Assembly: GCF_022008365.1 (NCBI RefSeq)
Contig: NZ_JAIRBA010000006.1
Coordinates: 62,001 to 126,000 of the forward strand
Direction of reading: 5' to 3'
Length of the DNA stretch: 64,000 nucleotides
DNA from: Aequorivita vitellina
Lineage (GTDB): Bacteria > Bacteroidota > Bacteroidia > Flavobacteriales > Flavobacteriaceae
Part shown: piece by piece, positions 35,604 through 44,574 of the stretch
Layout: each line of letters opens with the position of its first letter
Position numbering within the stretch: position 1 is the stretch's first letter
Program-made: the position numbers and the translations under genes
The notes under the pieces: generated by a model
Seen by the model: the letters and a program-made list of their open reading frames with translations, nothing else
Database searches by the model: none
What the model was told of the DNA's origin: nothing

Positions 35604-35648
35604 TTGAGTTTCGGATTATTATTTTCTTAAGTGAATATTTATTTAAGC

Positions 35649-37073
35649 TTAAGCTTCCTGCATTTTATGTGAAAATTTCAGAACAATGAATTCGGCGGGG
35701 CGTACGGCTGCCATTCCTATTTCAATATTCATTATCCCGTTTAAAATATCGTCGGCAGTCATTGTTTGTCCTAAACCAACGCGTACGTAAAACGCTTGTT
35801 CGGGTTTGGCTCCGGCCAACGCTCCTGCACGCCATTGTAGGGTTAAGAAATTTTCAATCATGGCACGTACTTTTACCCAAGTGTTTGCATCGTTGGGTTC
35901 AAAGACAAATTGTGCCGATGCTTTTTCAACAGATTCTTCAACCATATTAAAAAAGCGACGCACCGGAATGTATTTCCATTCGTTGTCGTTTCCAGCAAGC
36001 GTTCGCGCTCCCCAAACCAAAATGCCTTTCCCCGCAAAAGAACGGATGGCATTTATTGATTTTCCTGAAGTATGAATATTTAAATCTTGCTGTGCTTCGT
36101 GAGTTATTTTTATAGATGGTTCTACAGCTGCACTTACCGATACATTGGCTGGAGCTTTCCAAACACCTCTGTTACCATCTACCCGTGCATAAATACCTGC
36201 CATAGCGCTACTTGGTGGAAGTGTTACGTATTGCTTTTCTAAGGTAGCTTTTATGGAATTGTACAGAATTAGGTTAAAGTCTGAATCGCCACTATCTGCT
36301 AATTCGTCTAGTTTTTTAGTGTCATATACTCCAGTTGAGGTTGTGTTGGTTTCGTCTGTAACACTATGTGCTAGAGTTACATCTGCATCTGAATAGGCAT
36401 AACTGTAAACCGATTTTAAAAACGGATGATAGGCTGCACCGTATTTTAGTAAATCAACACCATTGCCTAAAGTAGACGAACTTCGAATATTGGCGCTGTT
36501 GTCTGCAAACGCGTCTATTATTACAAAACGGTCTTTCAGCTTTTGCGCTTGCATTAAAGCTTTATTGATGAGCGAATAGTAGCTGTCTGCCGTTGAAACC
36601 GCCATTGCATCTGGAAATACGTACAAGGTAGGTTCATCAAATTTTTCTAGTTCGTCTAAACCTCCTACTAAAGAAGGCTGACTCACACTGCCTCCGCTAT
36701 AATCGCCAACCGAACAAATATAGCAAGGTCCGCCACCGTTGTCAAAATACATTCGCATGGCATAATACATTACAAACGGACTATTACTAGACATACTTAC
36801 ACTTAGCTTTTGGTCTAAAAGTTTAATTGGTGGGCCGCTGTCAATGGTGTCGTCAATGGTTACTGTAATAGCCGTTTCATTTTCGGCTTTGCCAAAATAG
36901 GTTTCGTATTCCAAAAGCGAAACAATACGCTTAGGTTTGTTTCTTACGGAAGTATCACTAATTTCTGTGTAGCCTATAAAGGCTGGAATTGCTGTTTCCA
37001 CTTGTGCCACTGATGGAGGAAATTTTGATATTTCCTCTATATAGACCCCGGGTGTTTTGTACGTAGTTGCCAT
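35649..37073 (-). CDS. eCIS contractile sheath protein (Afp2-4-type)
   Basis: A 474-residue sheath subunit. The N-terminus YKTPGVYIEEISKFPPSVAQVETAIPAFIGYTE is the sheath signature. The C-terminal domain (IRSFAGKGILVWGARTL, YIPVRRFFNMVEESVEKA, FEPNDANTWVKVRAMIENFL, PAEFIVLKFSHKM) carries the handshake arms. There is only one sheath gene, whereas Afp and PVC have three; a single sheath is also usual in simpler systems. Nine bases separate it from the upstream unknown. Confidence 0.95.
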   Translation of the reverse strand: MATTYKTPGVYIEEISKFPPSVAQVETAIPAFIGYTEISDTSVRNKPKRIVSLLEYETYFGKAENETAITVTIDDTIDSGPPIKLLDQKLSVSMSSNSPFVMYYAMRMYFDNGGGPCYICSVGDYSGGSVSQPSLVGGLDELEKFDEPTLYVFPDAMAVSTADSYYSLINKALMQAQKLKDRFVIIDAFADNSANIRSSSTLGNGVDLLKYGAAYHPFLKSVYSYAYSDADVTLAHSVTDETNTTSTGVYDTKKLDELADSGDSDFNLILYNSIKATLEKQYVTLPPSSAMAGIYARVDGNRGVWKAPANVSVSAAVEPSIKITHEAQQDLNIHTSGKSINAIRSFAGKGILVWGARTLAGNDNEWKYIPVRRFFNMVEESVEKASAQFVFEPNDANTWVKVRAMIENFLTLQWRAGALAGAKPEQAFYVRVGLGQTMTADDILNGIMNIEIGMAAVRPAEFIVLKFSHKMQEA

Positions 37074-37081
37074 AGTTGTTG

Positions 37082-37957
37082 TTATTGATTAATATATATT
37101 TCTGAAATTGTCTTAATTATATTTCCACCGCCATCTTTTTCGAAAATGAGCTGCGAAGGTGTTGCCGAAGGCCGCTCTTGGCCCCCGAAACTATATCCGA
37201 TGATGCCATTTTTCGCCAGTGGAAGCTCGGTTGGATCTGATGAATGAAGCAAGTTGCTGTTTGCTGCATTTCGATAGTTCCAAATAGTTTTTCGGTTTTT
37301 AATTTGAAGTTTAAAGGTTTTGGGGTTTGCGGGAATGGTGCCACTTACATTTAAGATGTTACGGGCATTACCATCAAAAGGAAGAGTGTCGTCTCCGCTC
37401 ATTTCTAATGAAATTATTCCGAAGAGACCTATTTTTTCTTTTTCTGAAAGTGCTTTGCTAATTTCGGTATAACTTGTTTCATTTATAGTGAAATTTGAAA
37501 TGGGTAGGGTAGTGGTTTCTAAGTCTATATAATTGAATGAAACGCCTTCTGAAACGGGTTTTTTGTTCGAGAAAAAATAAGGTATTTCCGGTTTAGAATT
37601 CACTGTTGAATAATTTTCAAAAAGTGAATCTTTCACATAAATTAAAAAAGTAAAGACCGTAGTTTGTGATAGGTTTACATAAGGTTTGTATGTGCCAGAG
37701 TTTGGAGCAGTTTCTTCTGCTTTTGCATAAATAGTAAATCCGGTGGGTACTGTTTTAAAAACTATTCTATTTCCGGTAAAGATTTCTTGTGTTTCTTGTG
37801 AAGGTGTTATTCTTAAGAAATCTTCAAATGTGTATTTGGTTAGTTGCTTATCTTTTAATCCTAAATTACTATCAAACGCCACAGAACCATCGTCTAAAAA
37901 ATAGTGATGATATACGTTTAGATTAAACAGAACCCGATATGTACTCGTAAAACTCAT
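37082..37957 (-). CDS. Unrecognised 291-residue eCIS protein between cap and sheath
   Basis: A 291-residue soluble, beta-rich protein with no signal peptide. Features are STYRVLFNLNVYHHYFLDDG at the start, an Ig-like or cap-like beta pattern, and FKLQIKNRKTIWNYRN near residue 220. It overlaps the cap gene by four bases (ATGA) and lies 9 bases before sheath, so it is firmly within the structural operon. Position suggests a part at the distal end of the tail, such as the cap adaptor described in AlgoCIS, but I cannot show homology. Confidence 0.55.
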   Translation of the reverse strand: MSFTSTYRVLFNLNVYHHYFLDDGSVAFDSNLGLKDKQLTKYTFEDFLRITPSQETQEIFTGNRIVFKTVPTGFTIYAKAEETAPNSGTYKPYVNLSQTTVFTFLIYVKDSLFENYSTVNSKPEIPYFFSNKKPVSEGVSFNYIDLETTTLPISNFTINETSYTEISKALSEKEKIGLFGIISLEMSGDDTLPFDGNARNILNVSGTIPANPKTFKLQIKNRKTIWNYRNAANSNLLHSSDPTELPLAKNGIIGYSFGGQERPSATPSQLIFEKDGGGNIIKTISEIYINQ

Positions 37958-38547
37958 GAGGTTGTATTTTTTAAGGTTCCAGAAATTTGGGTAATTGGTC
38001 TGCCTTTCTCCAACACAGATGAACTTTCAATTTTTACAACACTAATTTTATAGACAACTGCGGGTAGGGCTTTTCCGCCTAAGGAGCCCCAGATATGGTT
38101 TAGTTGTTCAAAAGTGGGAGTGTATAGTTCAGCGAGAAACTTAAATTCCTTAATATTCGCCAAAGCTGGTACTGCCGGATTTAAAGGAGTGTTTATCTGA
38201 GTAAATATTTTTTTAGATTGAAAAAACTCTATTATATACGATATGTTGGTAAGAGAGCTTGTATAGGTGCTTCTATTGGCCGAAAAGAGTGCGAATATAT
38301 TTAGATGTACGGCTGGGTTTTTGTAAACCGTCTCACCATTTTTAATCTTAAAATTGGGATTGTTTTTAAGAGCTGTTTCTTCTTCAATATTTAAGAGTGA
38401 AAGCACCACTTTATTATTCATGGTATTTATGTCTGGATCGTCATATTTTGAAATGTTATCCAGAACCACAAGATTGCTATCTGTAGTTTTAAGTTCCAAA
38501 TATTTGGAAACTTCGTCTTTTAATATTTCAAGGGTTTCGTAAATCAT
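37954..38547 (-). CDS. eCIS terminal cap protein, DUF4255 (Afp16/PVC16-type)
   Basis: A 197-residue protein when started at ATG 38547 (MIYETLEILKDEVSKYLEL); an upstream in-frame start would add 22 unconserved residues. DUF4255 features are VVLSLLNIEEETALKNNP, PAVHLNIFALFSANRSTYTSSLTNISYIIEFFQSKKIF and a C-terminal PAVVYKISVVKIE. In Afp/PVC this protein terminates tube and sheath. First gene of the locus, with a promoter-like box 28 bases upstream. Confidence 0.9.
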   Translation of the reverse strand: MIYETLEILKDEVSKYLELKTTDSNLVVLDNISKYDDPDINTMNNKVVLSLLNIEEETALKNNPNFKIKNGETVYKNPAVHLNIFALFSANRSTYTSSLTNISYIIEFFQSKKIFTQINTPLNPAVPALANIKEFKFLAELYTPTFEQLNHIWGSLGGKALPAVVYKISVVKIESSSVLEKGRPITQISGTLKNTTS

Positions 38548-38574
38548 TAAAGAGAAATCAGGGTGCCTTATTTT

Positions 38575-38582
38575 CAAAAATA
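38575..38582 (-). promoter_or_regulatory. Probable promoter of the eCIS locus
   Basis: TATTTTTG on the minus strand matches TAnnTTTG, 27 bases from the cap ATG; a TTTA lies 16 bases further upstream in place of TTTG. The 242-base intergenic region also serves the divergent signalling cassette. No further operator is obvious. Confidence 0.4.
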
Positions 38583-38789
38583 TAAAAATATATAATTGTA
38601 AACTACTACTCAACAGTATTTTACCTAATTTAATATCGGTTTTTTACAATTTTGTCACGGGGAAAAGCCTATTTGATTTGTAAGTGAAGTCTGATACCAA
38701 TTAGGGATTTTTCCTAAATATCCTTTTTTAAAAGCACTGCTTAATTTGTTTTTCTTACTTTAGTTTCCAATTAACCAAAACATAAAATT

Positions 38790-39137
38790 ATGTCAAAACC
38801 AACAAATTGTATTTCTGTGGCCGAAGCAAGGCAATTACAAGATAACTGGGTAGCCACACGGGCTATAGATATTGAGCAATCAATGGGTTCAGTAGATGCG
38901 CGTGAGTTTTTATTTAGCGTAGCCGAACTTGAACAATTTTTAAATTATGTAAAGGCTGGATCAGGCAGTTTAAACCCAGGAATACGTATCTATTTTGCTG
39001 CGTATGATAACGACACCACAGATAAAGCAACGGTTTTTTTGGCGCCTACCACGGGCGTTAATGCAGGAGCCGCCAACGATTATAGTTTAGAACCGCTTAA
39101 TAAAGGTATAAACGGTTGGCCTCCTAGAAATTATTAG
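38790..39137 (+). CDS. Small conserved flavobacterial protein of unknown function
   Basis: A 115-residue soluble protein: NCISVAEARQLQDNWVATRA, DAREFLFSVAELEQFLNYVKAGS, GIRIYFAAYDND, ATVFLAPT, ending LNKGINGWPPRNY. From memory this is a widespread flavobacterial family without known function, often placed before a membrane protein and a two-component pair, as here. It is transcribed away from the eCIS locus. The order suggests a component or output of the signalling cassette. Confidence 0.65.
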   Translation: MSKPTNCISVAEARQLQDNWVATRAIDIEQSMGSVDAREFLFSVAELEQFLNYVKAGSGSLNPGIRIYFAAYDNDTTDKATVFLAPTTGVNAGAANDYSLEPLNKGINGWPPRNY

Positions 39138-39140
39138 CAA

Positions 39141-39866
39141 TTGGATATTTACGATTTTTTTCGCTTTACGCTCCCCATATTTTCGGCAGAGCTAATAGCA
39201 GCCATAGTAGGTACTTACTATTTAAAAAGGACTACCCCTAAATTTAAAAATGTGAAATATTTCGTGTTTTTTTTATGGGTAACCGTCTTTGTTGAATTTA
39301 TAGGTTCCTATTCTCCAATGGCTTATTTTTCAGATTTTGCATTTTTACCTATTATTAAGGGCACTAATTTTCAAAATAATTATTGGTGGTACAATCTTTA
39401 TTCCCTCTTTAGTTTTTCTTTTTTTGTGCTATACTTTACCTCTTTTATAAAAAGTAAAAATTTAAAAAATATCTTTTTAATTGCAGTGGTGTCCTTCGTA
39501 TGTCTTTCTATAGGCATGTATATTTATACAGATAGCTTCTTTAAAACAACCTCACAATTTGTGAGTATAACAGGTACGTTATTGGTGTTTTTTAGTGTTG
39601 TGTTTTTTTATTTTGAACTGCTGAGAAGCGATATGTTATTGCAATTAAAAAGATTTCTTCCTTTTTACTTTTCGGTTGGTGTTCTCGTCTTTCATTTGTG
39701 CGTAACTCCTATCGAAATTTTTTCACAATATTTTAATCTAGAGGATGGAAATGATTTATTTGTTAAATTGCACATTTATGTACTGTTGTTTGCAAATATA
39801 TTTATGTACTCAACCTTTACCCTTGGTTTTATAGTATGCTCAAAAAAGAAGAAATCCTCTTATTAA
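39141..39866 (+). CDS. Seven-TM membrane protein of the signalling cassette
   Basis: A 241-residue hydrophobic protein with about seven TM helices (approx. 8-27, 40-58, 84-103, 110-127, 138-158, 171-190, 211-233) and a basic C-terminus. Start is TTG at 39141, 3 bases after the upstream stop; no ATG gives a full first helix. Its end overlaps the histidine kinase gene by 31 bases, so the two are translationally coupled. A membrane sensor feeding the kinase is the simplest reading. Confidence 0.6.
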   Translation: MDIYDFFRFTLPIFSAELIAAIVGTYYLKRTTPKFKNVKYFVFFLWVTVFVEFIGSYSPMAYFSDFAFLPIIKGTNFQNNYWWYNLYSLFSFSFFVLYFTSFIKSKNLKNIFLIAVVSFVCLSIGMYIYTDSFFKTTSQFVSITGTLLVFFSVVFFYFELLRSDMLLQLKRFLPFYFSVGVLVFHLCVTPIEIFSQYFNLEDGNDLFVKLHIYVLLFANIFMYSTFTLGFIVCSKKKKSSY

Positions 39867-40618
39867 TATACTTTATAACAATAATCTTCTTATTGGTTGT
39901 GTTTGTTGTCATATTTTTTATGGCCTTTCAACGCAGAAAAAATAAATTCTTAAAAGAACGATACCAAGCAGAACAACGCTACCAACGCGAACTCGCCGAT
40001 TCACAGATAGAAATACAGGAACAAACCCTTAAAAACATAGCGTGGGAACTCCACGATAATGTGGGGCAGTTGCTTTCTGTAGCCAATATTCAGTTAAATG
40101 TAATAATGAATGCCGCTCCTACAAGTCTTCATGGGCAAATGCAGGAAACAAAGGAATTGCTTCAAGATGTGGTACAAGAAATTCGCTCGCTCTCTAAGGT
40201 GCTCAATAGCGATGTAATACTCAAAAACGGGCTTATAGCCTCGTTACAGGTAGAATTAGATCGATTTAATCGATTGGGCTACTTAGATGCATCCTTAAAA
40301 ATAACCGGCGATATTATTCCAATAAACAGTGCGAGCGAGATAATTATTTTTAGAATTTTACAAGAATTTCTCTCAAACGTACTCAAACACGCGAGAGCTT
40401 CAAAATTATTCGTACATTTAGATTATAAAGATATATCCCTCAATATCTTAGCGAAGGATGACGGGGTGGGTTTTAACACCTCCCTAAAAACCGATAGCTC
40501 TGGCATGGAAACAATGAAAAGCCGTGCGCAACTCATAGATGCAAAATATTCAATTAAATCTGAAATAGGAAAAGGCACTCAATTAATTTTAGGGTACCCG
40601 TATAAAGGAAATCAATGA
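39836..40618 (+). CDS. NarL/DesK-type sensor histidine kinase
   Basis: A 260-residue kinase. One TM helix (about 8-30), a charged coiled coil (32-66), then HisKA_3 with the phospho-acceptor His73 in WELHDNVGQLLSVANIQL, and a HATPase domain (ILQEFLSNVLKHARA N-box, KDDGVGFN G1 box, GKGTQLIL). It has no sensor domain of its own outside the membrane, so it probably reads the preceding 7TM protein. Overlaps the response regulator gene by four bases. Confidence 0.88.
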   Translation: MLKKEEILLLIYFITIIFLLVVFVVIFFMAFQRRKNKFLKERYQAEQRYQRELADSQIEIQEQTLKNIAWELHDNVGQLLSVANIQLNVIMNAAPTSLHGQMQETKELLQDVVQEIRSLSKVLNSDVILKNGLIASLQVELDRFNRLGYLDASLKITGDIIPINSASEIIIFRILQEFLSNVLKHARASKLFVHLDYKDISLNILAKDDGVGFNTSLKTDSSGMETMKSRAQLIDAKYSIKSEIGKGTQLILGYPYKGNQ

Positions 40619-41268
40619 AGCCAGACCAAAAAAATACTGTTGTAATAGTTGACGATCACTCCCTCTTTGCGCGCTCGTTAGCAAAGCTAATTAACTCCTT
40701 TACTAATTTTAGCGTGCTCTTTATTGCCAGAAATGGCATGGAGTTGCAAACCGAAATAGCGAAACGAAAAACCTTGCCCGAAATAATTCTCCTCGATATC
40801 AATATGCCCGTAATGGACGGTTTTGAAACTGCCGAATGGCTTGGCTCCCATCATCCCGAAATTAAAATTCTCGCCCTTTCCATGGAAGACGACGAACAAA
40901 CAATATTAAAAATGCTGCGTAAAGGGGTAAAAGGTTATTTGCTGAAAGATATTCATCCAGAAATTTTGAATGAAGCCCTTGTTGAACTACAACAAAAAGG
41001 ATATTACCACTCCGAAAAAGTAGCCGAAACACTCCTGCATTCACTAACGCCCGATGAGGAAGGAAGGATGATGGATTTTAAAGAAAACGAACTTACTTTT
41101 ATGAAATTGGCATGCTCAGAAATGACATATAAAGAAATTGCCGACGTAATGGCCCTGAGCCCGAAAACCATCGATGGTTATCGTCAAGATCTTTTTAAGC
41201 GACTTAACATAAAAAATAGGGTAGGACTGGTTATTTTCGCCTTGAAAAAGAATTTAATAAAAATTTAA
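40615..41268 (+). CDS. LuxR/NarL-family response regulator
   Basis: A 217-residue regulator. Receiver domain: acidic pair D13-D14, phospho-acceptor Asp61 in ILLDINMPVMDGFE, Lys at KGYLLKD. C-terminal LuxR HTH (NELTFMKLACSEMTYKEIADVMALSPKTIDGYRQDLFKRLNIKNRVGLVIFALK). Partner of the kinase just upstream. Its stop overlaps the convergent pseudouridine synthase gene by four bases. Targets are unknown; the divergent eCIS promoter is an obvious one to test. Confidence 0.9.
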   Translation: MKPDQKNTVVIVDDHSLFARSLAKLINSFTNFSVLFIARNGMELQTEIAKRKTLPEIILLDINMPVMDGFETAEWLGSHHPEIKILALSMEDDEQTILKMLRKGVKGYLLKDIHPEILNEALVELQQKGYYHSEKVAETLLHSLTPDEEGRMMDFKENELTFMKLACSEMTYKEIADVMALSPKTIDGYRQDLFKRLNIKNRVGLVIFALKKNLIKI

Positions 41269-41921
41269 TTACACGCGTTCCAAACGGCGTCATTTGGAGT
41301 GGGCGCTTCAAATTTAATTTCTTCTTTCTGCACCGGGTGAATTAACCGTAGATTTTTAGCGTGTAGATGAATGCTTCCGTCAGGATTGCTTCGGTCTGAA
41401 CCATATTTTAAATCGCCCTTAATTGCACAACCAATTGCTGCAAGCTGCGACCTTATTTGGTGGTGTCTTCCTGTTTCCAACACTATTTCCAGTAAATAAT
41501 AATTGTCTAATTTTTTCAGAAGTTTATAGTGAAGTATCGCTTTTTTGCTGTCCGGCACTTCCTTTAAGTGCGCGTATGACTTGTTTTGTTTCGGATTCCT
41601 TTTTAAAAAATGAATTAAGGAATCTTCGGTTTTTGGCGGCGCATTTTTTACTACTGCCCAATATATTTTCTCGGTTTCTCTTTCAGAAAACATTTTATTT
41701 AAACGCCCCAAAGCTTTTGAAGTTCTTGCAAAAACAACAATGCCACTCGTGGGGCGATCCAATCTGTGAACCACTCCCAAATATACCGCCCCGGGCTTAT
41801 TGTACTTTTCGGCTATGTATTCTTTTACAACTTCAGACAGCGGAGTGTCACCCGTTTTATCGCCCTGCACAATGTCGCCCGGACGCTTGTTAACCACTAT
41901 TAAATGGTTGTCTTCAAACAA
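41265..41921 (-). CDS. RluA-family pseudouridine synthase
   Basis: A 218-residue RNA pseudouridine synthase. Catalytic Asp55 lies in GVVHRLDRPTSGIVVFA; ETGRHHQIRSQLA and IKGDLKYG follow. No S4 domain, so it is the short RluA/RluC-like form. The best visible start is TTG at 41921; the reading frame stays open upstream to a TAA near 41978 without any ATG, so a rare start (ATT/ATC) further up is possible and would add about 18 residues (ending NLQVLFEDNH). The substrate RNA cannot be read from sequence. Confidence 0.88.
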   Translation of the reverse strand: MFEDNHLIVVNKRPGDIVQGDKTGDTPLSEVVKEYIAEKYNKPGAVYLGVVHRLDRPTSGIVVFARTSKALGRLNKMFSERETEKIYWAVVKNAPPKTEDSLIHFLKRNPKQNKSYAHLKEVPDSKKAILHYKLLKKLDNYYLLEIVLETGRHHQIRSQLAAIGCAIKGDLKYGSDRSNPDGSIHLHAKNLRLIHPVQKEEIKFEAPTPNDAVWNACN

Positions 41922-42092
41922 AACTTGAAGATTGTCTTTGGTGCTATGGGTTTTTTGATTGATGAGTGTTTGAATTTAGAAGTTTGTTAGTCGGTGAGTT
42001 CAAAAGTTTAAAATCCTAAAAAAAACAAAGTTGATTTGTTGAATATTAAATTTTTATTTGGAATTTGATGCTAGTAATTTGAAATTTCCTTT

Positions 42093-42911
42093 TTAATATT
42101 GTTCGGTATCATTCGGAAAATCGCCGCTTTTTACATCGGCGCTGTATTGGCTAAATGCGTTTTTCATATCGGTGTATAAATCTAAGTAGCGTCTTAAAAA
42201 TCTTGGGTTAAATTCGTGTGTCATACCTAGCATATCGTGCGTTACTAGCACTTGGCCATCAACGCCATTGCCGGCACCAATACCAATTACCGGAATGTTT
42301 ATTTTTTCAGCTACTTTTTGAGCAAGTTTGGCAGGCACTTTTTCCAGTACTAAGGCAAAACAACCAGTTTTTTCCAGTAAAATGGCGTCATCAATAAGCT
42401 TGTCGGCTTCTGCTTCCTCCTTTGCACGAACGGTATAGGTTCCAAATTTATAAATAGATTGCGGAGTCAACCCCAAGTGACCCATCACTGGAATTCCGGC
42501 GTTTAAAATTCGTTTAATCGATTCCTTTACTTCCTTTCCACCTTCTAATTTTACAGCGTGTCCGCCACTTTCTTTCATAATTCTAATAGCAGAACGCAAC
42601 GCTTCTTTTGGATCGCTTTGATAGCTTCCGAAAGGCAAATCAACAACCACCAAACTGCGTTCAATGGCGCGCACCACAGAAGCGGCGTGATAGATCATCT
42701 GGTCCAGTGTAATGGGCAAGGTAGTTTCGTGTCCAGCCATTACGTTTGAAGCCGAGTCGCCAACCAATATTACGTCTATGCCGGCGCTATCCACAATTTT
42801 TGCCATGGTGAAATCGTATGCAGTTAACATCGAAATTTTTTCACCCTTCTTCTTCATATCCACCAATGTTTTGGTAGTAATGCGCTTGTATTCTTTTTTA
42901 GCTGTGCTCAT
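42093..42911 (-). CDS. panB: 3-methyl-2-oxobutanoate hydroxymethyltransferase
   Basis: A 272-residue TIM-barrel enzyme making ketopantoate for pantothenate and Co[49 protein letters not shown] is the Mg/substrate region, followed by [31 protein letters not shown] and [22 protein letters not shown]. All catalytic elements appear intact. It stands alone here, with no panC or panD beside it. Spacers on both sides (171 and 155 bases) hold no gene. Confidence 0.95.
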   Translation of the reverse strand: MSTAKKEYKRITTKTLVDMKKKGEKISMLTAYDFTMAKIVDSAGIDVILVGDSASNVMAGHETTLPITLDQMIYHAASVVRAIERSLVVVDLPFGSYQSDPKEALRSAIRIMKESGGHAVKLEGGKEVKESIKRILNAGIPVMGHLGLTPQSIYKFGTYTVRAKEEAEADKLIDDAILLEKTGCFALVLEKVPAKLAQKVAEKINIPVIGIGAGNGVDGQVLVTHDMLGMTHEFNPRFLRRYLDLYTDMKNAFSQYSADVKSGDFPNDTEQY

Positions 42912-43066
42912 AATTTAAATAAAATTGACGGTAAAAGTAAGAATTTACGATTTTAGATTGCCGATTTTGGAGCTTAAAATAACTTTTCGAAAATTACGGT
43001 ACATTTCAAATGTGAGGGAATGAACTGTTTAAATACCTTCAAATTACAATTGCGAATTAGGTGGTT

Positions 43067-44491
43067 TTAGCAATCACTAATGTTTACTTGAACTGCCAAC
43101 CCGCCTTCACTGGTTTCTTTGTATTTAGAGGTCATATCTTTCGCGGTTTCCCACATGGTAGCAATAACTTTGTCTAAGGGTACTTTGGCTTTGCTAGGAT
43201 CGCTGTGAAGTGCCATTTCGCAAGCATTGATGGCCTTAATTGCACCCATAGCGTTACGCTCTATACACGGAATTTGCACCAAACCGGCAATGGGGTCGCA
43301 AGTAAGCCCTAGGTGATGTTCCATGGCTATTTCGCTTGCCATTAAACATTGATCGGGAGTTCCCCCCATGAGCTCACATAGCGCGCCAGCTGCCATAGAC
43401 GACGAAACGCCTATTTCGGCTTGGCAACCGCCCATTGCGGCAGATATAGTAGCGCCTTTTTTAAAGATACTGCCTATTTCGCCTGCGGTGAGTAAAAACT
43501 TGCGAACGTCTTCAAAATTGGCATCGTGGTTTTCTATCACCATATAATACAGCATTACTGCAGGAATTACACCAGCACTGCCATTGGTGGGAGCAGTAAC
43601 TACTCGCCCAAGCGAAGCATTTACCTCGTTTACCGCCAAAGCAAAGCACGAAACCCATTTTAAGATTTGGCGAAAATGAACTTCGGTGTTGCGTATTGCT
43701 TCTATCCATTCCTCAGCATTATCGTATTTAAGGTCGCCAATAAGGTTTTTGTTCATATTAAAAGCGCGTCGGGTAACGTTTAACCCCCCCGGCAAAATGC
43801 CTTCGGTATGGGTGCCAACGTACATGGAATCTAACATTACATCCCATATTTTTTTTAGGCCATCGTTTATTTCGGCCTCGCTTCTAAGCGATTTTTCATT
43901 TTCGAGTACTATTTCTGAAATACTCTTATTCTCCGCTTTGCAATAGACCGAGAGTTCTGCTGCGTTTTGAATAGGAAACGGAAACTTAGCAAATTTTTCC
44001 TGCTTAATTTTTTTTCTTTTCCGCTCCTCTTTCACCGTAAAGCCACCGCCAATTGAGTAAAACGACGAAGCTTTTTTAGTGCCATCTTTTAAAGTAGCCG
44101 TAAAAGTCATGCCGTTGGGGTGGAACTCAAGAAATTTTCGATTGAAAATGATGTTTTCCTTTGGAACAAAAGGCACATCTAACTCATTGTTTAGTTTCAG
44201 TTTGTTTTCAGAAGTAATAAAATCAATTTCTTTTTCAATATTTTCAATAGGAAATGTTACAGGGTCAAAACCCGTTAACCCCAGCATAACGGCAATGTCT
44301 GTAGCATGGCCTTTTCCTGTAAGCGATAGCGACCCGTACAAATCTGCTTTAATTGCTACTACCTTATCAAATTGATTTTTTTCTTTCAACTCGCCTATCC
44401 AACGCAATGCTGCGCGCCAAGGTCCTAAAGTATGCGAACTTGATGGCCCCACGCCAATCGATAACATATCAAAAACACTAATACTTTCCAT
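43067..44491 (-). CDS. sdaA: L-serine ammonia-lyase, iron-sulfur type, single chain
   Basis: A 474-residue enzyme converting L-serine to pyruvate and ammonia. The beta domain comes first ([25 protein letters not shown]), the alpha domain second ([81 protein letters not shown]). The cysteines that hold the 4Fe-4S cluster in this family are in these segments. Fused alpha-beta form as in Proteobacteria. It has its own -7 box. Confidence 0.94.
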   Translation of the reverse strand: MESISVFDMLSIGVGPSSSHTLGPWRAALRWIGELKEKNQFDKVVAIKADLYGSLSLTGKGHATDIAVMLGLTGFDPVTFPIENIEKEIDFITSENKLKLNNELDVPFVPKENIIFNRKFLEFHPNGMTFTATLKDGTKKASSFYSIGGGFTVKEERKRKKIKQEKFAKFPFPIQNAAELSVYCKAENKSISEIVLENEKSLRSEAEINDGLKKIWDVMLDSMYVGTHTEGILPGGLNVTRRAFNMNKNLIGDLKYDNAEEWIEAIRNTEVHFRQILKWVSCFALAVNEVNASLGRVVTAPTNGSAGVIPAVMLYYMVIENHDANFEDVRKFLLTAGEIGSIFKKGATISAAMGGCQAEIGVSSSMAAGALCELMGGTPDQCLMASEIAMEHHLGLTCDPIAGLVQIPCIERNAMGAIKAINACEMALHSDPSKAKVPLDKVIATMWETAKDMTSKYKETSEGGLAVQVNISDC

Positions 44492-44508
44492 TCAAATTTG
44501 TTTTAAAA

Positions 44509-44516
44509 CAAAGATA
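44509..44516 (-). promoter_or_regulatory. -7 box of the serine ammonia-lyase gene
   Basis: TATCTTTG on the minus strand, perfect TAnnTTTG, 17 bases from the sdaA ATG. No good TTG at the -33 distance. Confidence 0.4.
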
Positions 44517-44574
44517 GCATCTTATTTAATACAGAATTCATTTTATGGAACAAGAAGCAAAAATGCGATTGAAA

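Larger units (their letters stand above)
16669..38547 (-). other. Complete contractile injection system (eCIS) locus
   Basis: Eighteen minus-strand genes over 21.9 kb with mostly 0-35 base gaps or overlaps. In transcription order: terminal cap (DUF4255), unknown 291 aa, sheath, two tubes, DUF5908, LysM hub protein, VgrG-like spike, PAAR, gp25, baseplate gpJ-like, second large baseplate protein, unknown 875 aa, tape-measure family, 2-TM protein, DUF4157 protein, unknown 170 aa, AAA+ ATPase. These correspond to Afp/PVC components 16, 2, 1, 5, 6, 7, 8, 10, 9, 11, 12, (13 position), 14 and 15. No capsid, packaging or TssJLM genes. Two internal gaps exceed 90 bases: 35557-35648 and 22609-22859. 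Confidence 0.95.

Noticed and set aside
16669-38547. Interpretation of the tail-like locus as a prophage
   Set aside because: There are no capsid, portal, terminase, integrase, holin or lysin genes, and the ATPase, DUF4157 and DUF5908 genes are markers of injection systems.
16669-38547. Interpretation as a canonical or Bacteroidetes type VI secretion system
   Set aside because: No TssJ/L/M-type membrane complex, no ClpV and no split TssB/TssC sheath; the sheath is a single phage-like protein.
41423-41893. A 156-codon plus-strand open frame
   Set aside because: Antisense shadow of the RluA-family gene, whose catalytic motifs are intact in the other frame.
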